From contig NZ_AOHX01000047.1 of the NCBI RefSeq assembly GCF_000337735.1, forward strand, positions 78,743 through 127,196: a stretch of 48,454 nucleotides of DNA, written 5' to 3'. Origin of the DNA: Natronorubrum sulfidifaciens JCM 14089. GTDB lineage: Archaea; Halobacteriota; Halobacteria; Halobacteriales; Natrialbaceae. Positions 18,151-27,232 of the stretch are shown here, one piece after another (within the stretch, counting starts at the first letter, position 1; each line of letters starts with the position of its first letter). Below the pieces are notes generated by a model. That model was given only the letters and a program-made list of their open reading frames with translations. It made no database searches and was not told the DNA's origin. Position numbers and translations under genes: made by a program.

Positions 18151-19215
18151 ATGGTCGATCCGTTCCCAGAGCGTTCTTCACCTGCCTACACTGTTTCGGG
18201 AAGTGCCGCACTCGAGCGAGTCATCCAACGCGAATCACTCCGTGGATCGAGGCTCCTCGTGCCTGCGTTCATCTGCGAACGGTTCCTGCAACCGATCGTC
18301 GACCAGTACGAGATCGAGCCCGTATTCGTCGATGTCGACACGGAAACCTACCACCTCGAGTTCGATCACGCGCGACCGCACTTACGGGACGTCGACGCCG
18401 CGTTGTTCGTGCACGCCTTCGGTTTGCCAGCACCCATCGAACGCTGGGTCGACCACTGTCGGGAGCACGATGTTGTGGTAATCGAAGATTGTGCGAGGGC
18501 GCTGTCCGCACGATGTGACGGGCAATTGGTCGGTGGCTGCGGCGATTACGCCATTTTTTCGCTGTCGAAGGTCGCACCCGTGTTCACGGGTGGTGCGCTT
18601 TTGACCCATTCCGAACGGCCGCGAGTCGAACTCGCGCCCGCCACGATTTCAGTTGATCTGTTCGTCAAGTTCCTGTACACTGCACTGCCGTGGGAGCTTC
18701 CGTATAAAAACCGGCTCAGTGCGTTGTACGAACGACTCATCGGAAACAGACGGTACGTAACCCAAGACCCCGAATTTGGATACCAAAATGCGGACGAGAC
18801 GCCGTCCGTTCGGGAACTCGACCCGATCAATCGTTGGCTCTTCGAGTGCTACCTTCGCCGAGCGTTTCCACACGCTCTCGGGAGACACCGATCGATCGCT
18901 GACTCACTCCGGACGGTGCTCGAAAGGTACGGGCTCGACGTTCAACCCGACGCACCCGGCCGAGCCAACTACGTCCTTCCGGCAACCGTCCCCGGAGACC
19001 GCGACGCGCTCGTCGACTATCTCCGTGCTCGAGGCACGCCGGTACAGGTCATCTGGAACGAGCCGTGGGGGTTGTCCGCCGACCAGTCACACGCCGATCG
19101 ATATCCTGGAACGCAGTTTCTGGCCGAGAACATAATTACGATTCCGATCGCAGCGCTGACCCGATCCGAGACAGCACGACTTATCCAGAATCTCCACGCA
19201 TACTACCAGGGCTGA
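18151..19215 (+). CDS. DegT/DnrJ/EryC1/StrS-family PLP aminotransferase
   Basis: A 354-residue fold-type I PLP protein, probably aminating a keto-sugar nucleotide. Motifs: YTVSGSAALERVI, LLVPAFICERFLQPI, FVDVDTETYHLEF, VVIEDCARALSA (PLP pyridine-N aspartate) and the lysine-bearing FSLSKVAPVFTGGALL, with Lys140 as the Schiff-base residue. It keeps the catalytic lysine that the paralogue at 11057-12400 lacks. The middle (DLFVKFLYTALPWELPYKNRL) is unusually hydrophobic for the family. It is monocistronic between two minus-strand lyase-like genes. The amine made might be the acceptor for a FemAB-like neighbour (inference). Confidence 0.83.
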   Translation: MVDPFPERSSPAYTVSGSAALERVIQRESLRGSRLLVPAFICERFLQPIVDQYEIEPVFVDVDTETYHLEFDHARPHLRDVDAALFVHAFGLPAPIERWVDHCREHDVVVIEDCARALSARCDGQLVGGCGDYAIFSLSKVAPVFTGGALLTHSERPRVELAPATISVDLFVKFLYTALPWELPYKNRLSALYERLIGNRRYVTQDPEFGYQNADETPSVRELDPINRWLFECYLRRAFPHALGRHRSIADSLRTVLERYGLDVQPDAPGRANYVLPATVPGDRDALVDYLRARGTPVQVIWNEPWGLSADQSHADRYPGTQFLAENIITIPIAALTRSETARLIQNLHAYYQG

Positions 19216-19278
19216 GACGATCTCTGGTCCCACTTTCCCAGTGGCCTCGTAAGGCAGTCGCGGGTACCCCCGGACTAC

Positions 19279-19291
19279 ACTGTCAGACAGT
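19279..19291. repeat. short palindrome resembling an insertion-element end
   Basis: ACTGTCAGACAGT is a 6-bp palindrome with one central base, followed by ATGAC. The 35703-35811 element ends with the very similar CTGTCCGACAGTATGAC. It lies between convergent genes (stops at 19215 and 19312). It could be a solo remnant of that element, or chance. Confidence 0.35.
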
Positions 19292-19311
19292 ATGACTAAC
19301 AGGAGTCCGAA

Positions 19312-20970
19312 TCAGAGCATCTCGCCCTGTTCAGCCCAACACTGGTACTCGTCGGTGTAGATGTGGTACGTGTTGCTGGCCGTTCCGTTTCCACCGTGAT
19401 AGAAGTCGTGCCAGAACGCGTGGACCGGCAGGTCACTCGTCTCTCGCCATCGCCAGTTCGAACGCGAGTAGACTTCTTCACCGTCGACCCATCCTTTCAG
19501 CACGCCGTCGTTCCGGCCTGGCGTGTTCAGGTCGATGTACTGGTCGATCTGGTACCAGCGACCCCGCTGGAGAGTCACTCCCCAGCGGTCGTACGTTCCC
19601 CACCAGCTCGACTGGTCGGCGTGGTAGACGTAGTATCCGGGTTCGACGCCGCCGGACGTGGCGTGGTACGACCCGCGCGCCGACCACCCGTTGTATCCGT
19701 TCGGCTCGGTTGTTCCGGAGAGGTTTCGGTTCGGGTCGCCGCTGAACCCGGGTGCCTTGCAATCGTCGCTCGGGTACGCATTCTCGCCGAAGTACACCCA
19801 GTACCGCTGGTGGAGTTCGTCGGGGCGATAGCCGATCACCCGGTCCATCTCGATGTATCCGTGGCCGCCGACGTGGTCTCCACCGTGGATCGTCGTCCGC
19901 AGAGCCGTCCCGCTCGAGTCGGGGGATGTAGGAGAGGACACGGCCGTCATCGTATCCATCCGCCAGCCGCTGTGGAACGCTTCCGGTCCCGAATCGAACG
20001 ATTCTACGAAGTCGGGCGTCGGTCCGCTCGCAGAGACTGGATCGTCGGTCCACTCGCTCGGCTCCAGCGGTTCGTCGGTGAGCAGGTCGTCGCCGATCTC
20101 GACGCCGCCTTGCTCGACCCACATCAGATCGGCGTCCTCGAGCCAAACGGCGACGACCTCGCCGGTCACGTCGAACGCATCACCGAAGCCCTCGCCAGTG
20201 GCTCCGCCCGCGTGGATCACGTCGTCGCTTACCTGGTCGATGAAGTCCTCTGCCGGCCACGTGCCGCCTTCGATCCCCTGACCAGTCGGCGAGTCGTAGC
20301 CCGCGTCGGTAAACGCAACGTCGAGTTCGCCGTTACTGGGTTTGACGATCATCTCGTGTGAGAGGCTCTGAGCGTTCTCGTCGGTAATGAAAGACCACAC
20401 CGAGTTCGCTGGCTCAGTCACCTGCGCAGTTTCGTCGTTGGCTGTCGACTCTTGTGGCCACTCGTCCGGGTTCGGTGGCTCGTCGGCAAATAGTTCTCTA
20501 TCTGTGACAGTCGAACCGTCTCGTTCGGCCCACATCTGATCAGCGTCCTCGAGCCAGATCGCGACGACCTCGCCGGTCACATCGAACGCGTCACCGAATC
20601 CCTCACCGGTAGTCCCGCCCGCGTGGATCACGTCGTCGCTTACCTCGTCAATGAAGTCCTCCGCTGGCCACGTGCCACCCTCGACCCCCTGGCCAGTCGG
20701 TGAGTCGTAGCCAGCGTTTGCAAACTCCACTGCAAGCCCATCGGCGCTGCGTTGGACGACAAACTCGTACGAAATCGTCTGTGCGCTCGGTTCGGTAATA
20801 AACGCCCAGATCGTGTCTTGGGAACTACCGGTGTCAGCAGCCGCAACCGAGGCGGTGGCGAGTGATAGCGACCCCGCACCAAGCAGTTTCAAGAGCGATC
20901 GACGCCTGAAGTCGCTTCGTTCCGTGACTGTCCGCGACGTATCAGGGTCTGTCTCTCTCTTTTTGGACAT
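19312..20970 (-). CDS. Tat-exported protein: two tandem unknown domains plus a polysaccharide-lyase-like domain, copy B
   Basis: A 552-residue exported protein. The Tat signal is FRRRSLLKLLGAGSLSLATA (residues 21-40), cleaved probably after ASVAAAD. Residues 53-147 and 190-284 are two copies of an unrecognised domain, about 137 residues apart; the shared core AGYDSPTGQG, EGGTWPAEDFID, VSDDVIHAGG and TGEGFGDAFDVTGEVVA is almost identical. Residues from about 320 form the lyase-like domain with KAPGFSGD, NGWSARGSY, YYVYHAD, RWYQIDQYIDLN and DGVLKGWVDGEE. ATG 20970 was chosen because the longer frame to 21012 has no signal-like residues and crosses the promoter. The tandem domains may bind glycan or the cell surface. 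Function is inferred only. Confidence 0.68.
   Translation of the reverse strand: MSKKRETDPDTSRTVTERSDFRRRSLLKLLGAGSLSLATASVAAADTGSSQDTIWAFITEPSAQTISYEFVVQRSADGLAVEFANAGYDSPTGQGVEGGTWPAEDFIDEVSDDVIHAGGTTGEGFGDAFDVTGEVVAIWLEDADQMWAERDGSTVTDRELFADEPPNPDEWPQESTANDETAQVTEPANSVWSFITDENAQSLSHEMIVKPSNGELDVAFTDAGYDSPTGQGIEGGTWPAEDFIDQVSDDVIHAGGATGEGFGDAFDVTGEVVAVWLEDADLMWVEQGGVEIGDDLLTDEPLEPSEWTDDPVSASGPTPDFVESFDSGPEAFHSGWRMDTMTAVSSPTSPDSSGTALRTTIHGGDHVGGHGYIEMDRVIGYRPDELHQRYWVYFGENAYPSDDCKAPGFSGDPNRNLSGTTEPNGYNGWSARGSYHATSGGVEPGYYVYHADQSSWWGTYDRWGVTLQRGRWYQIDQYIDLNTPGRNDGVLKGWVDGEEVYSRSNWRWRETSDLPVHAFWHDFYHGGNGTASNTYHIYTDEYQCWAEQGEML
20119..20403 (-). repeat. intragenic tandem repeat, unit 2 (partner 20530-20814)
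   Basis: This 285-bp segment encodes residues 190-284 and matches 20530-20814 (residues 53-147) with an offset of 411 bp. The last roughly 62 residues differ at about five places by eye, and much of the DNA is identical, including several silent positions. This points to recent duplication or gene conversion inside the gene. Confidence 0.75.
20530..20814 (-). repeat. intragenic tandem repeat, unit 1 (partner 20119-20403)
   Basis: First unit of the duplicated domain, directly after the Tat signal peptide. The two units are separated by a Glu/Pro/Asn-rich linker (residues 148-189). Similarity is weakest in the first 33 residues and strongest from AGYDSPTGQG onward. Confidence 0.75.
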
Positions 20971-21020
20971 ACTATCTTCTTTTGATGAACAACAAAAGAG
21001 CTTGAGAGTCATATGTTGAG

Positions 21021-21034
21021 TCTTTTTAAGTAGA
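21021..21034 (-). promoter_or_regulatory. putative TATA element of the copy-B lyase-like gene
   Basis: On the minus strand the sequence reads CTACTTAAAAAGA in a distinctly AT-rich stretch (20971-21060). It would set a transcription start near 21000 and leave a leader of about 30 nt, holding a small CTTTTG/CAAAAG hairpin. Confidence 0.35.
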
Positions 21035-21159
21035 AATATCTTTCAAAATAGAAGTGTACAATATCCAACCATGACGGCTGCGGCGTTGTCGTGTGATAGC
21101 TCCTGGCCAACGCTTTTGCGTACGCATCCCGTCGGAGAACAGCACTCCGTGGTTCGTAC

Positions 21160-22170
21160 ATGTCACTCGAGGTTACAACGATTGAGACGATCGAAGACGT
21201 CGACCGGAATCAATGGAATCACGTCGTTGATCACGCCGCCGTTAGCAGCGTGTATCACCGGCACGGATGGCTTCGGGCTATCGAGTTCGGCACTGATTAC
21301 GAGCCGAGACATATCCTCGTCTTGAAGAAGAACAACCCCATCGCCATTTTCCCGAACTTTCTCGTCGAAGACGATCGGTTCTTGGTCTCTCATCTCACGT
21401 CCATCGAACAGGGCTCAGGCGGCCCGATTGCAACCACAGAAGAAGAACGGGCCATCCAACTGCTCCTCGACGAGGTCGAAGATGTGTGCGACGCGACGGT
21501 GCTTTCAAACCAGATTCAGACGCGTGGCCAGCGATATGCGCGATATCATGGACTGTTCGAAGAGAACGGGTATAGACAAAAGCTCGCGGATTGTGACTTC
21601 GAACTCGACATCACTCGAGAGTGGGAAACGATTCTCTCCGAGATGGACAGCTCGAGGCGACGTGCTATTAAACAGGGCCACGACAACGAGTTCGAAATCA
21701 TCGACAAAGCGATTACGGCCGAGACGATGTCGACGTTCTATGAGGGGTTTCAGTCCGTGATGAAACGTGTCGGCGGGGATATCCCGCCGCGTCAGTTCTT
21801 CCTCGAGTTAGTCAACTTTTCCGATCAAATAAAGATATTTGCGCTCCATGCCGACGGCACAGAGCGTGGCTCCATACTGCTGCTCTTGGATGACGAGCAG
21901 GAAATCGTACACTATCAGGAGTCTGCGGTCGAGCAAGCACATTTTGAGTACAATGCATCGGAGTTGCTCCACGAACACGCGATCAAGTGGGGACAGGAGA
22001 ACGGCTATCGAACGTACGACTTCGGTGGGACGGAACTGGACTTCAGAGACGGCCTGTACCAGTTTAAAGCGAAATTTGGCGCGCGACCGGTTCCGGCGTT
22101 GATCTGGGAGCGTGGCTGTTCAACGCCACTGTGGCCTGTATACAGGGCCGGGCGCTATCTGTATCAGTGA
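21160..22170 (+). CDS. FemAB/GNAT-fold aminoacyl- or acyltransferase-like protein (copy 3)
   Basis: A 336-residue close paralogue of the 2550-3602 protein, alignable over its whole length: DRNQWNHVVDHAAVSSVYHR, LTSIEQGSGGPIATTEEE, EMDSSRRRAIKQG, LLLLDDEQEIVHYQES, FEYNASELLHEHAIKWG, and YDFGGTELDFRDGLYQFKA. No TM or signal is visible, so it acts in the cytoplasm. Being 66 bp upstream of lyase-like copy C on the same strand suggests a two-gene unit. The family transfers aminoacyl or acyl groups; the acceptor here is unknown. Duplication of this gene within the island implies at least two related modifications. Confidence 0.77.
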   Translation: MSLEVTTIETIEDVDRNQWNHVVDHAAVSSVYHRHGWLRAIEFGTDYEPRHILVLKKNNPIAIFPNFLVEDDRFLVSHLTSIEQGSGGPIATTEEERAIQLLLDEVEDVCDATVLSNQIQTRGQRYARYHGLFEENGYRQKLADCDFELDITREWETILSEMDSSRRRAIKQGHDNEFEIIDKAITAETMSTFYEGFQSVMKRVGGDIPPRQFFLELVNFSDQIKIFALHADGTERGSILLLLDDEQEIVHYQESAVEQAHFEYNASELLHEHAIKWGQENGYRTYDFGGTELDFRDGLYQFKAKFGARPVPALIWERGCSTPLWPVYRAGRYLYQ

Positions 22171-22236
22171 CCGAAACAGTCACTCACTGTGAGGGGCAGA
22201 AGATTGACGACAGGGTGGCGGATACGGAGCCACAGC

Positions 22237-22962
22237 ATGCAAGCCAGCCTCTCGTTCGACGACCCCACCGCGTTCGAGTCGTTTACCGAGCGCTTTCACG
22301 ACGAGTTCGTCTCGATCAACGACGACTCCAATACTGACTCCGGCCCCGATCGGACGTCGTGTGAAGTGTTCTTTCCGGCGGGGTCACACTACGGTGCGGA
22401 TCTCAGCTACCAGTTCCAAGACGACCTCGAGAGAGAACCGGACTCGATGTACGCCTCATACTGGCTCTATCTCGACGAGACGTTCCAGCCGGCAACCGAC
22501 GGCAAACTCCCCGGGTTTGCCGGTCGATACGCTGGTACGGCCCGCGAGGGGGGATGGGGCAGTCGGATCACTGATGGCACGAACGGCTGGTCGGCTCGCG
22601 GCGTCTTTGACACCCCTGATGCGGACGGCAACATCCGAATCGGAAACTACGTCTACCACGTTGGGATGGGGACGTATGGCACGTTCGCGTGGTGGGACGT
22701 CACGCTCGAGCCGGGTCGCTGGTATAAAATCGACCAGTACATCGAGCTGAACACGCCGGGTGAAAGCGACGGCGTATTAGAGGGCTGGGTCGACCAGAAG
22801 CAGGTCTATACCAGCGATGATTGGCACTGGCGAGACGAGGCCGACATCGGGATTCAGGAGTTCTGGTGCAACTTCTACCATGGCAACGTCGACCCAGCAC
22901 CACAGGCGATGACGCTGTATATGGACAACCTCTACTTCGAAACACGTTCCGAAGGGGTCTAG
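22237..22962 (+). CDS. polysaccharide-lyase-like (PL14/PL20-type) protein without signal peptide, copy C
   Basis: A 241-residue protein that is almost entirely the lyase-like domain: FDDPTAFESFTERFHDEF at the start, YASYWLYLDETF, KLPGFAGRY, NGWSARGVF, NYVYHVGMG, then GRWYKIDQYIELN and DGVLEGWVDQKQ. It lacks the Tat signal of copies A and B, so it would be cytoplasmic or exported by an unseen route. ATG 22237 gives the domain start; an in-frame GTG at 22189 adds 16 basic residues (MRGRRLTTGWRIRSHS) that do not look like a signal. It sits downstream of a FemAB-like gene. An internal location in a synthesis cluster is unusual for a lyase and may indicate a non-catalytic or editing role. Confidence 0.65.
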   Translation: MQASLSFDDPTAFESFTERFHDEFVSINDDSNTDSGPDRTSCEVFFPAGSHYGADLSYQFQDDLEREPDSMYASYWLYLDETFQPATDGKLPGFAGRYAGTAREGGWGSRITDGTNGWSARGVFDTPDADGNIRIGNYVYHVGMGTYGTFAWWDVTLEPGRWYKIDQYIELNTPGESDGVLEGWVDQKQVYTSDDWHWRDEADIGIQEFWCNFYHGNVDPAPQAMTLYMDNLYFETRSEGV

Positions 22963-23172
22963 ACGACTCGACGCGTCGGTTCACGTCCGCGCTTCTCGAT
23001 ACAGAGCATCACCCCGACGTGGGATTGGTCTCAGCAAACCGCAGTTGCTGTCACAAGCCTGCCTCGAGCGGCTGTCGGTACCATCAAAACCAACCGATGC
23101 CGGTACATCTATGTACGCGCCAGCCATATTCAGATGTGGTAGCATCTAGCACAGATAATGACTGAGGCTAGC

Positions 23173-23199
23173 AAAAAAACTATCCGCTCAGGAAGCGGA
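23173..23199 (-). terminator. hairpin followed by a T7 tract on the minus strand
   Basis: TCCGCT (23183-23188) and AGCGGA (23194-23199) pair around a 5-nt loop. Read on the minus strand the hairpin is followed by TAG and seven T residues (23179-23173), the form of an intrinsic terminator. No minus-strand gene ends here. It could equally be a structure in the 5' leader of cdc48, or terminate an unseen antisense RNA. Confidence 0.3.
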
Positions 23200-23228
23200 G
23201 TCATTGACATCGCCGTCCATCCCGAATC

Positions 23229-25457
23229 ATGAATGAAGTTCAACTGGAGGTTGCGAAGGCATACCCGAACGACTCGGGTCGTGGTATCGCCCGACTCGAT
23301 CCGGACACGCTGTTGCATCTGAAGCTGAGTCCGGGCGACATTATCGAAATCGAAGGCGCGGACACCACCGCCGCGAAGGTGTGGCGCGCCGACCGGCAGG
23401 ACTGGAACACGGATACAGTCCGTATCGACGGCTTCACCCGGCAGAACGCCGACGTGGGGATCGGCGAGCGGGTGACGATCCGGAAAGCGGAAGCCACGAA
23501 GGCGGACAAGCTCGTTCTCGCCCCACCGGAGGAGGCGTCGGTCCAGTTCGGTTCCGACGCGGCTGGCATGGTCAAACGCCAGATCTTGAAACGGCCGGTC
23601 GTCGGTCGCGACATCGTCCCCGTGATGAGTTCGACGAACCACCCGTTTATGCGCTCACCCGGGCAGGCAATTCCGCTGATCGCCGTCGAAACCGAACCCG
23701 AGGGCGTCGTCCTCATCACCGAGGACACCGACGTCGAACTCCGCGAGGAGCCGATCAGCGGCTTCGAGAAGACCGGTGGCGGCATTACCTACGAGGACAT
23801 CGGTGGCCTCCAAGGAGAGATCCAACGCGTGCGGGAGATGGTCGAACTCCCGATGAAACACCCACAGATCTTCAAGAAGTTGGGGATCGAGCCGCCACAG
23901 GGTGTCTTGCTCCACGGCCCACCTGGTACGGGGAAGACGCTGCTGGCGAAAGCGGTCGCCAACGAGACCTCCGCGAGTTTCTTCTCCATTGCGGGGCCGG
24001 AGATCATCTCGAAGTACTACGGCGAGTCCGAACAACAGCTTCGGGAGATCTTCGAGGACGCAAGCGAGGAGTCGCCGTCGATCATCTTCATCGACGAACT
24101 CGATTCGATCGCACCGAAACGCGAAGACGTCACCGGCGAGGTCGAACGCCGTGTCGTCGCCCAGTTGCTGACGATGATGGACGGCCTCGAGGCACGGGGT
24201 CAGGTCATCGTCATCGCAGCGACCAACCGCGTCGATTCGGTCGACCCCGCGCTGCGTCGACCCGGCCGGTTCGACCGTGAGATCGAAATCGGTGTGCCCG
24301 ACGAGGTGGGTCGCGAGGAGATCCTCCAGATCCACACGCGCGGGATGCCACTGTCGGATGACGTCAACCTCGGCCATCTGGCCGACGAGACCCACGGCTT
24401 CGTCGGGGCGGACATCGAGTCGCTCACGAAAGAGGCGGCGATGAAGGCGCTCCGACGGTACTTACCGGAGATCGACCTCGACGAGGAGGATATCCCGCCG
24501 AGCCTGATCGACCGGATGATCGTCAAGCGCCAGGACTTCCGTGGCGCACTCAACGAGGTCGAACCTTCGGCGATGCGGGAGGTGCTCGTCGAACTCCCGA
24601 AGATCTCTTGGGACGACGTCGGCGGTCTCCACGACGCCAAAGAGCAAGTCCAAGAGTCCGTCGAGTGGCCACTGAACAACCCCGAGCGGTTCAGCCGGCT
24701 GGGCGTCGATCCGCCATCCGGCGTCTTGCTGTACGGCCCGCCGGGCACCGGGAAGACCCTCATGGCGAAAGCCGTCGCCAACGAGACCAACGCGAATTTC
24801 ATCTCGGTGCGTGGCCCACAACTGCTCAGCAAGTGGGTCGGCGAATCGGAGAAGGCCATCCGACAGACCTTCCGCAAGGCGCGGCAAGTCTCGCCGACGG
24901 TGATCTTCTTCGACGAACTCGACGCGCTCGCACCCGGCCGAGGCGGCGAAGTCGGCTCGAACGTCTCCGAGCGGGTCGTCAACCAGCTGCTGACCGAACT
25001 CGACGGGTTAGAGGAGATGGAGAACGTGATGGTCATCGGCGCGACGAACCGCCCGGACATGATCGACCCCGCACTGCTGCGCTCGGGTCGATTCGACCGC
25101 CTCGTCATGATCGGCGAACCCGACGTCGACGGCCGCGAGCGCATCCTCGATATCCACACGGAGGACACGCCGCTGGCCGCCGACGTCACGCTCCGTGAGA
25201 TCGCCGAGATCACGGACGGCTACGTCGGCAGCGACCTCGAGTCGATCGCCCGAGAGGCGGCAATCGAGGCGCTGCGCGAAGACCACGAGGCCGACCTCGT
25301 CGAGATGCGTCACTTCCGACAGGCGATGGAGAACGTCCGGCCGACGATCACCGACGACATCCTCGAGTACTACGAGCAGATCGAAGAGGAGTTCAAAGGT
25401 GGCTCGAGCGGGCCGGACCCGACGGGACGCCGCGGAAGTCGGATCGGCTTCCAGTAG
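23229..25457 (+). CDS. cdc48: Cdc48/p97/VCP-type AAA+ ATPase
   Basis: A 742-residue hexameric unfoldase that works with the archaeal proteasome in protein quality control. The Cdc48 N domain covers about residues 1-180. D1 has GPPGTGKT starting at Gly230 and the Walker [11 protein letters not shown]2 has GPPGTGKT starting at Gly503 and [16 protein letters not shown]. Both carry the sensor-1 ATNR and Arg-finger RPGRFDR/RSGRFDR segments. The C-terminal tail is Gly/Ser/Arg-rich. Length and order match archaeal Cdc48 fully. It is a housekeeping gene at the border of the glycan island, with its own 270-bp upstream gap. Confidence 0.97.
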   Translation: MNEVQLEVAKAYPNDSGRGIARLDPDTLLHLKLSPGDIIEIEGADTTAAKVWRADRQDWNTDTVRIDGFTRQNADVGIGERVTIRKAEATKADKLVLAPPEEASVQFGSDAAGMVKRQILKRPVVGRDIVPVMSSTNHPFMRSPGQAIPLIAVETEPEGVVLITEDTDVELREEPISGFEKTGGGITYEDIGGLQGEIQRVREMVELPMKHPQIFKKLGIEPPQGVLLHGPPGTGKTLLAKAVANETSASFFSIAGPEIISKYYGESEQQLREIFEDASEESPSIIFIDELDSIAPKREDVTGEVERRVVAQLLTMMDGLEARGQVIVIAATNRVDSVDPALRRPGRFDREIEIGVPDEVGREEILQIHTRGMPLSDDVNLGHLADETHGFVGADIESLTKEAAMKALRRYLPEIDLDEEDIPPSLIDRMIVKRQDFRGALNEVEPSAMREVLVELPKISWDDVGGLHDAKEQVQESVEWPLNNPERFSRLGVDPPSGVLLYGPPGTGKTLMAKAVANETNANFISVRGPQLLSKWVGESEKAIRQTFRKARQVSPTVIFFDELDALAPGRGGEVGSNVSERVVNQLLTELDGLEEMENVMVIGATNRPDMIDPALLRSGRFDRLVMIGEPDVDGRERILDIHTEDTPLAADVTLREIAEITDGYVGSDLESIAREAAIEALREDHEADLVEMRHFRQAMENVRPTITDDILEYYEQIEEEFKGGSSGPDPTGRRGSRIGFQ

Positions 25458-25769
25458 CCCTGCCGTGTCGGAAGCGGCGGGCACAGCGGCTTGAGACGGC
25501 AACGATCGCTCTCGAACCACGTGTTCTGTCACAGACTGTGCTGGTCGCCCCCGTTCGGGGAGTCCACGTCGAGTGTCGTGACAGTAGCCACTGATTACTG
25601 ACCGGATACCTCGGGGTCGCGACGGGTCTCGAGCCGGGAGAGACAGCTACGAACCGGGTACAGCCGGTGTAAGCCGACCTTACGCAGAGTGAATGCGGTA
25701 TAATTGTGTGCAACGTTCGCGCCGGTATATTTGCTCGGCCTGAGAATCGAAACTACCTTGAGTAGTTCG
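25458..25769. other. 312-bp intergenic region without a visible gene
   Basis: No open frame here resembles a protein. AGTAGCCACTGA at about 25586-25597 matches 12 bases of the left end of the MITE at 10754, but no second end is seen nearby. GGTATAATTG near 25699-25708 could be the TATA box of the following small gene. Confidence 0.4.
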
Positions 25770-26045
25770 ATGTCGAACCCTCCTTCAGCCCCGAACCGAG
25801 ACCCGTCGGCAGCCCGTGAATCGGCGGTCGAACAGGACAGCGTGGACGGAACACTCGAGAAGGTCGCCCCAGCGCTCGCCGGTCCGATTCGGACGACCGG
25901 GTTCTGGGGGGCGATCATCCTGCCAATCCTGTACATTCCGGTGTTGATAACCGGCCTGTCGACCTCGTTCGAAGCGAGTGTCTTTCTTGGCTTACTCGTC
26001 TTGAATCTCGCTGCGCTGTACGTCGGGCATGCACATCGCCAGTAG
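25770..26045 (+). CDS. small two-TM haloarchaeal membrane protein, unknown function
   Basis: A 91-residue protein with a hydrophilic, Ser/Pro/Ala-rich N-terminus (MSNPPSAPNRDPSAARES) and two hydrophobic helices: TTGFWGAIILPILYIPVLIT and EASVFLGLLVLNLAALYVGH. A GTLEKVAPALAGPI amphipathic stretch precedes them. The start at 25770 is preferred because the longer frame upstream crosses the likely promoter. No family was recognised. Small proteins of this form are common in haloarchaea and usually uncharacterised. The gene ends 26 bp before the end of the convergent EamA gene. Confidence 0.7.
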   Translation: MSNPPSAPNRDPSAARESAVEQDSVDGTLEKVAPALAGPIRTTGFWGAIILPILYIPVLITGLSTSFEASVFLGLLVLNLAALYVGHAHRQ

Positions 26046-26071
26046 CTTCGGGAACGAGTTGCGTTGGTGAC

Positions 26072-26998
26072 TCAGTCGCTCGAGCGACGCCACCCGACCC
26101 GTCCGAACGCGTCACGTAACGCCTCGCGCTTGACGAGGACGAAGCCGACGGCGATGAGTCCGAAGCCGACGGCAGTCGTCGCATCGATGACTTCGCCCAG
26201 ATAGAGCCACCCGACCAGCGCGGCGAAGATCGGCGCAACGTATGAAACCATGTTGATCTCGACGGCACCGAGGCGCTCGAGGAGATCGAAATACAACAGG
26301 AAGCCGAGCGCGCTCGCGACGACCGCGAGATAGCCGAGTGCGCCGAGCGCTTCGGGATGGACCCACGCTGTGGGCTCGAGTGGCTCGCGCAGTGCCAGAC
26401 TCACGCCGTGCATCAGGACGGCACCACCGAGCATCGACCATGCCTCCATCGTCTCGATCGGCAACGAGGTCTCGGCCCGACGGGTGAGGACGCTCCCGAG
26501 TGCGAACGCGGCCGCCGCACAGAAGACCAAGAGCGTGGCAACGACGTCTGCAGCGAGCAGGTTCGACGGGTCTGGTCGGGCGATCACGCCGACGCCAACC
26601 AGCCCGATGAGTAAGCCACCGACCCCAAGCGGCGACAGCGCGTCGGATGGGACGAGCACCCGAGCGAACCCGGTCGTCAGGACCGGTGAGAGACTTACGA
26701 CGATCGCGGCCGCCGCTGCCGTGGTGTTCTGTTGGCCGATGAACAAGAAGACGTGATAGGCCGCAATCAACAGCGTTGCGCCGACGGCGACCAGCCCCCA
26801 CTCAGCACGGCCTCGCGGGTACCAGTCGTCGACGGCGTAGGCCGCGTAGGCGAGCATGAGTATCCCGGCGATATCGTATCGGAGGGCCGCAAACAACACA
26901 GGTGGGAAGTGCTCGAGACCGGCACTGATCGCGACGAACGCCGTTCCCCAGATCGCAGCGAGTGCCAGAAAGAGCCCGAGATTTCGATAGCGACGCAC
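26072..26998 (-). CDS. EamA/DMT-family transporter
   Basis: A 308-residue inner-membrane exporter with about ten TM helices in two EamA repeats. The first repeat begins LGLFLALAAIWGTAFVAISA, and the second ends VVASALGFLLYFDLLERLGA then VSYVAPIFAALVGWLYLGEV, the family's usual end. DMT proteins of this group export amino acids, nucleobases or other metabolites; the substrate cannot be told. It starts with GTG at 26998, no better ATG being present. Monocistronic, convergent with the small membrane-protein gene. Confidence 0.9.
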   Translation of the reverse strand: MRRYRNLGLFLALAAIWGTAFVAISAGLEHFPPVLFAALRYDIAGILMLAYAAYAVDDWYPRGRAEWGLVAVGATLLIAAYHVFLFIGQQNTTAAAAAIVVSLSPVLTTGFARVLVPSDALSPLGVGGLLIGLVGVGVIARPDPSNLLAADVVATLLVFCAAAAFALGSVLTRRAETSLPIETMEAWSMLGGAVLMHGVSLALREPLEPTAWVHPEALGALGYLAVVASALGFLLYFDLLERLGAVEINMVSYVAPIFAALVGWLYLGEVIDATTAVGFGLIAVGFVLVKREALRDAFGRVGWRRSSD

Positions 26999-27232
26999 AC
27001 CGAACGTCTCGTCAGTCGACGCCTACGTGTTTCGGTTTGGAATCGCAAAACGCTCGTCGCACAGACGGCTGTGTCGCGACGGTCGGACCCCCGAACAGAG
27101 AGGCCGACAGGATGCGGTGTTCGAACCCGTTTACTGATGAACAGGCGCAACGCCTCGCTGTTCACCATAGACACCCTCACCAGCAGCATCGTGAATTAGG
27201 TTCGGCGTCTACTGTTCAGCGTGGGGAGGACG

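Noticed and set aside
19363-20361. 332-codon plus-strand frame opposite the copy-B lyase-like gene
   Set aside because: Val/Arg-rich shadow translation; the minus strand has a Tat signal, tandem domain repeats and lyase-like motifs.
27110-27170. tRNA-like GTTCGAACCC and a GAACAG/CTGTTC hairpin
   Set aside because: The T-arm stem does not pair and no acceptor or anticodon arm can be drawn on either strand.
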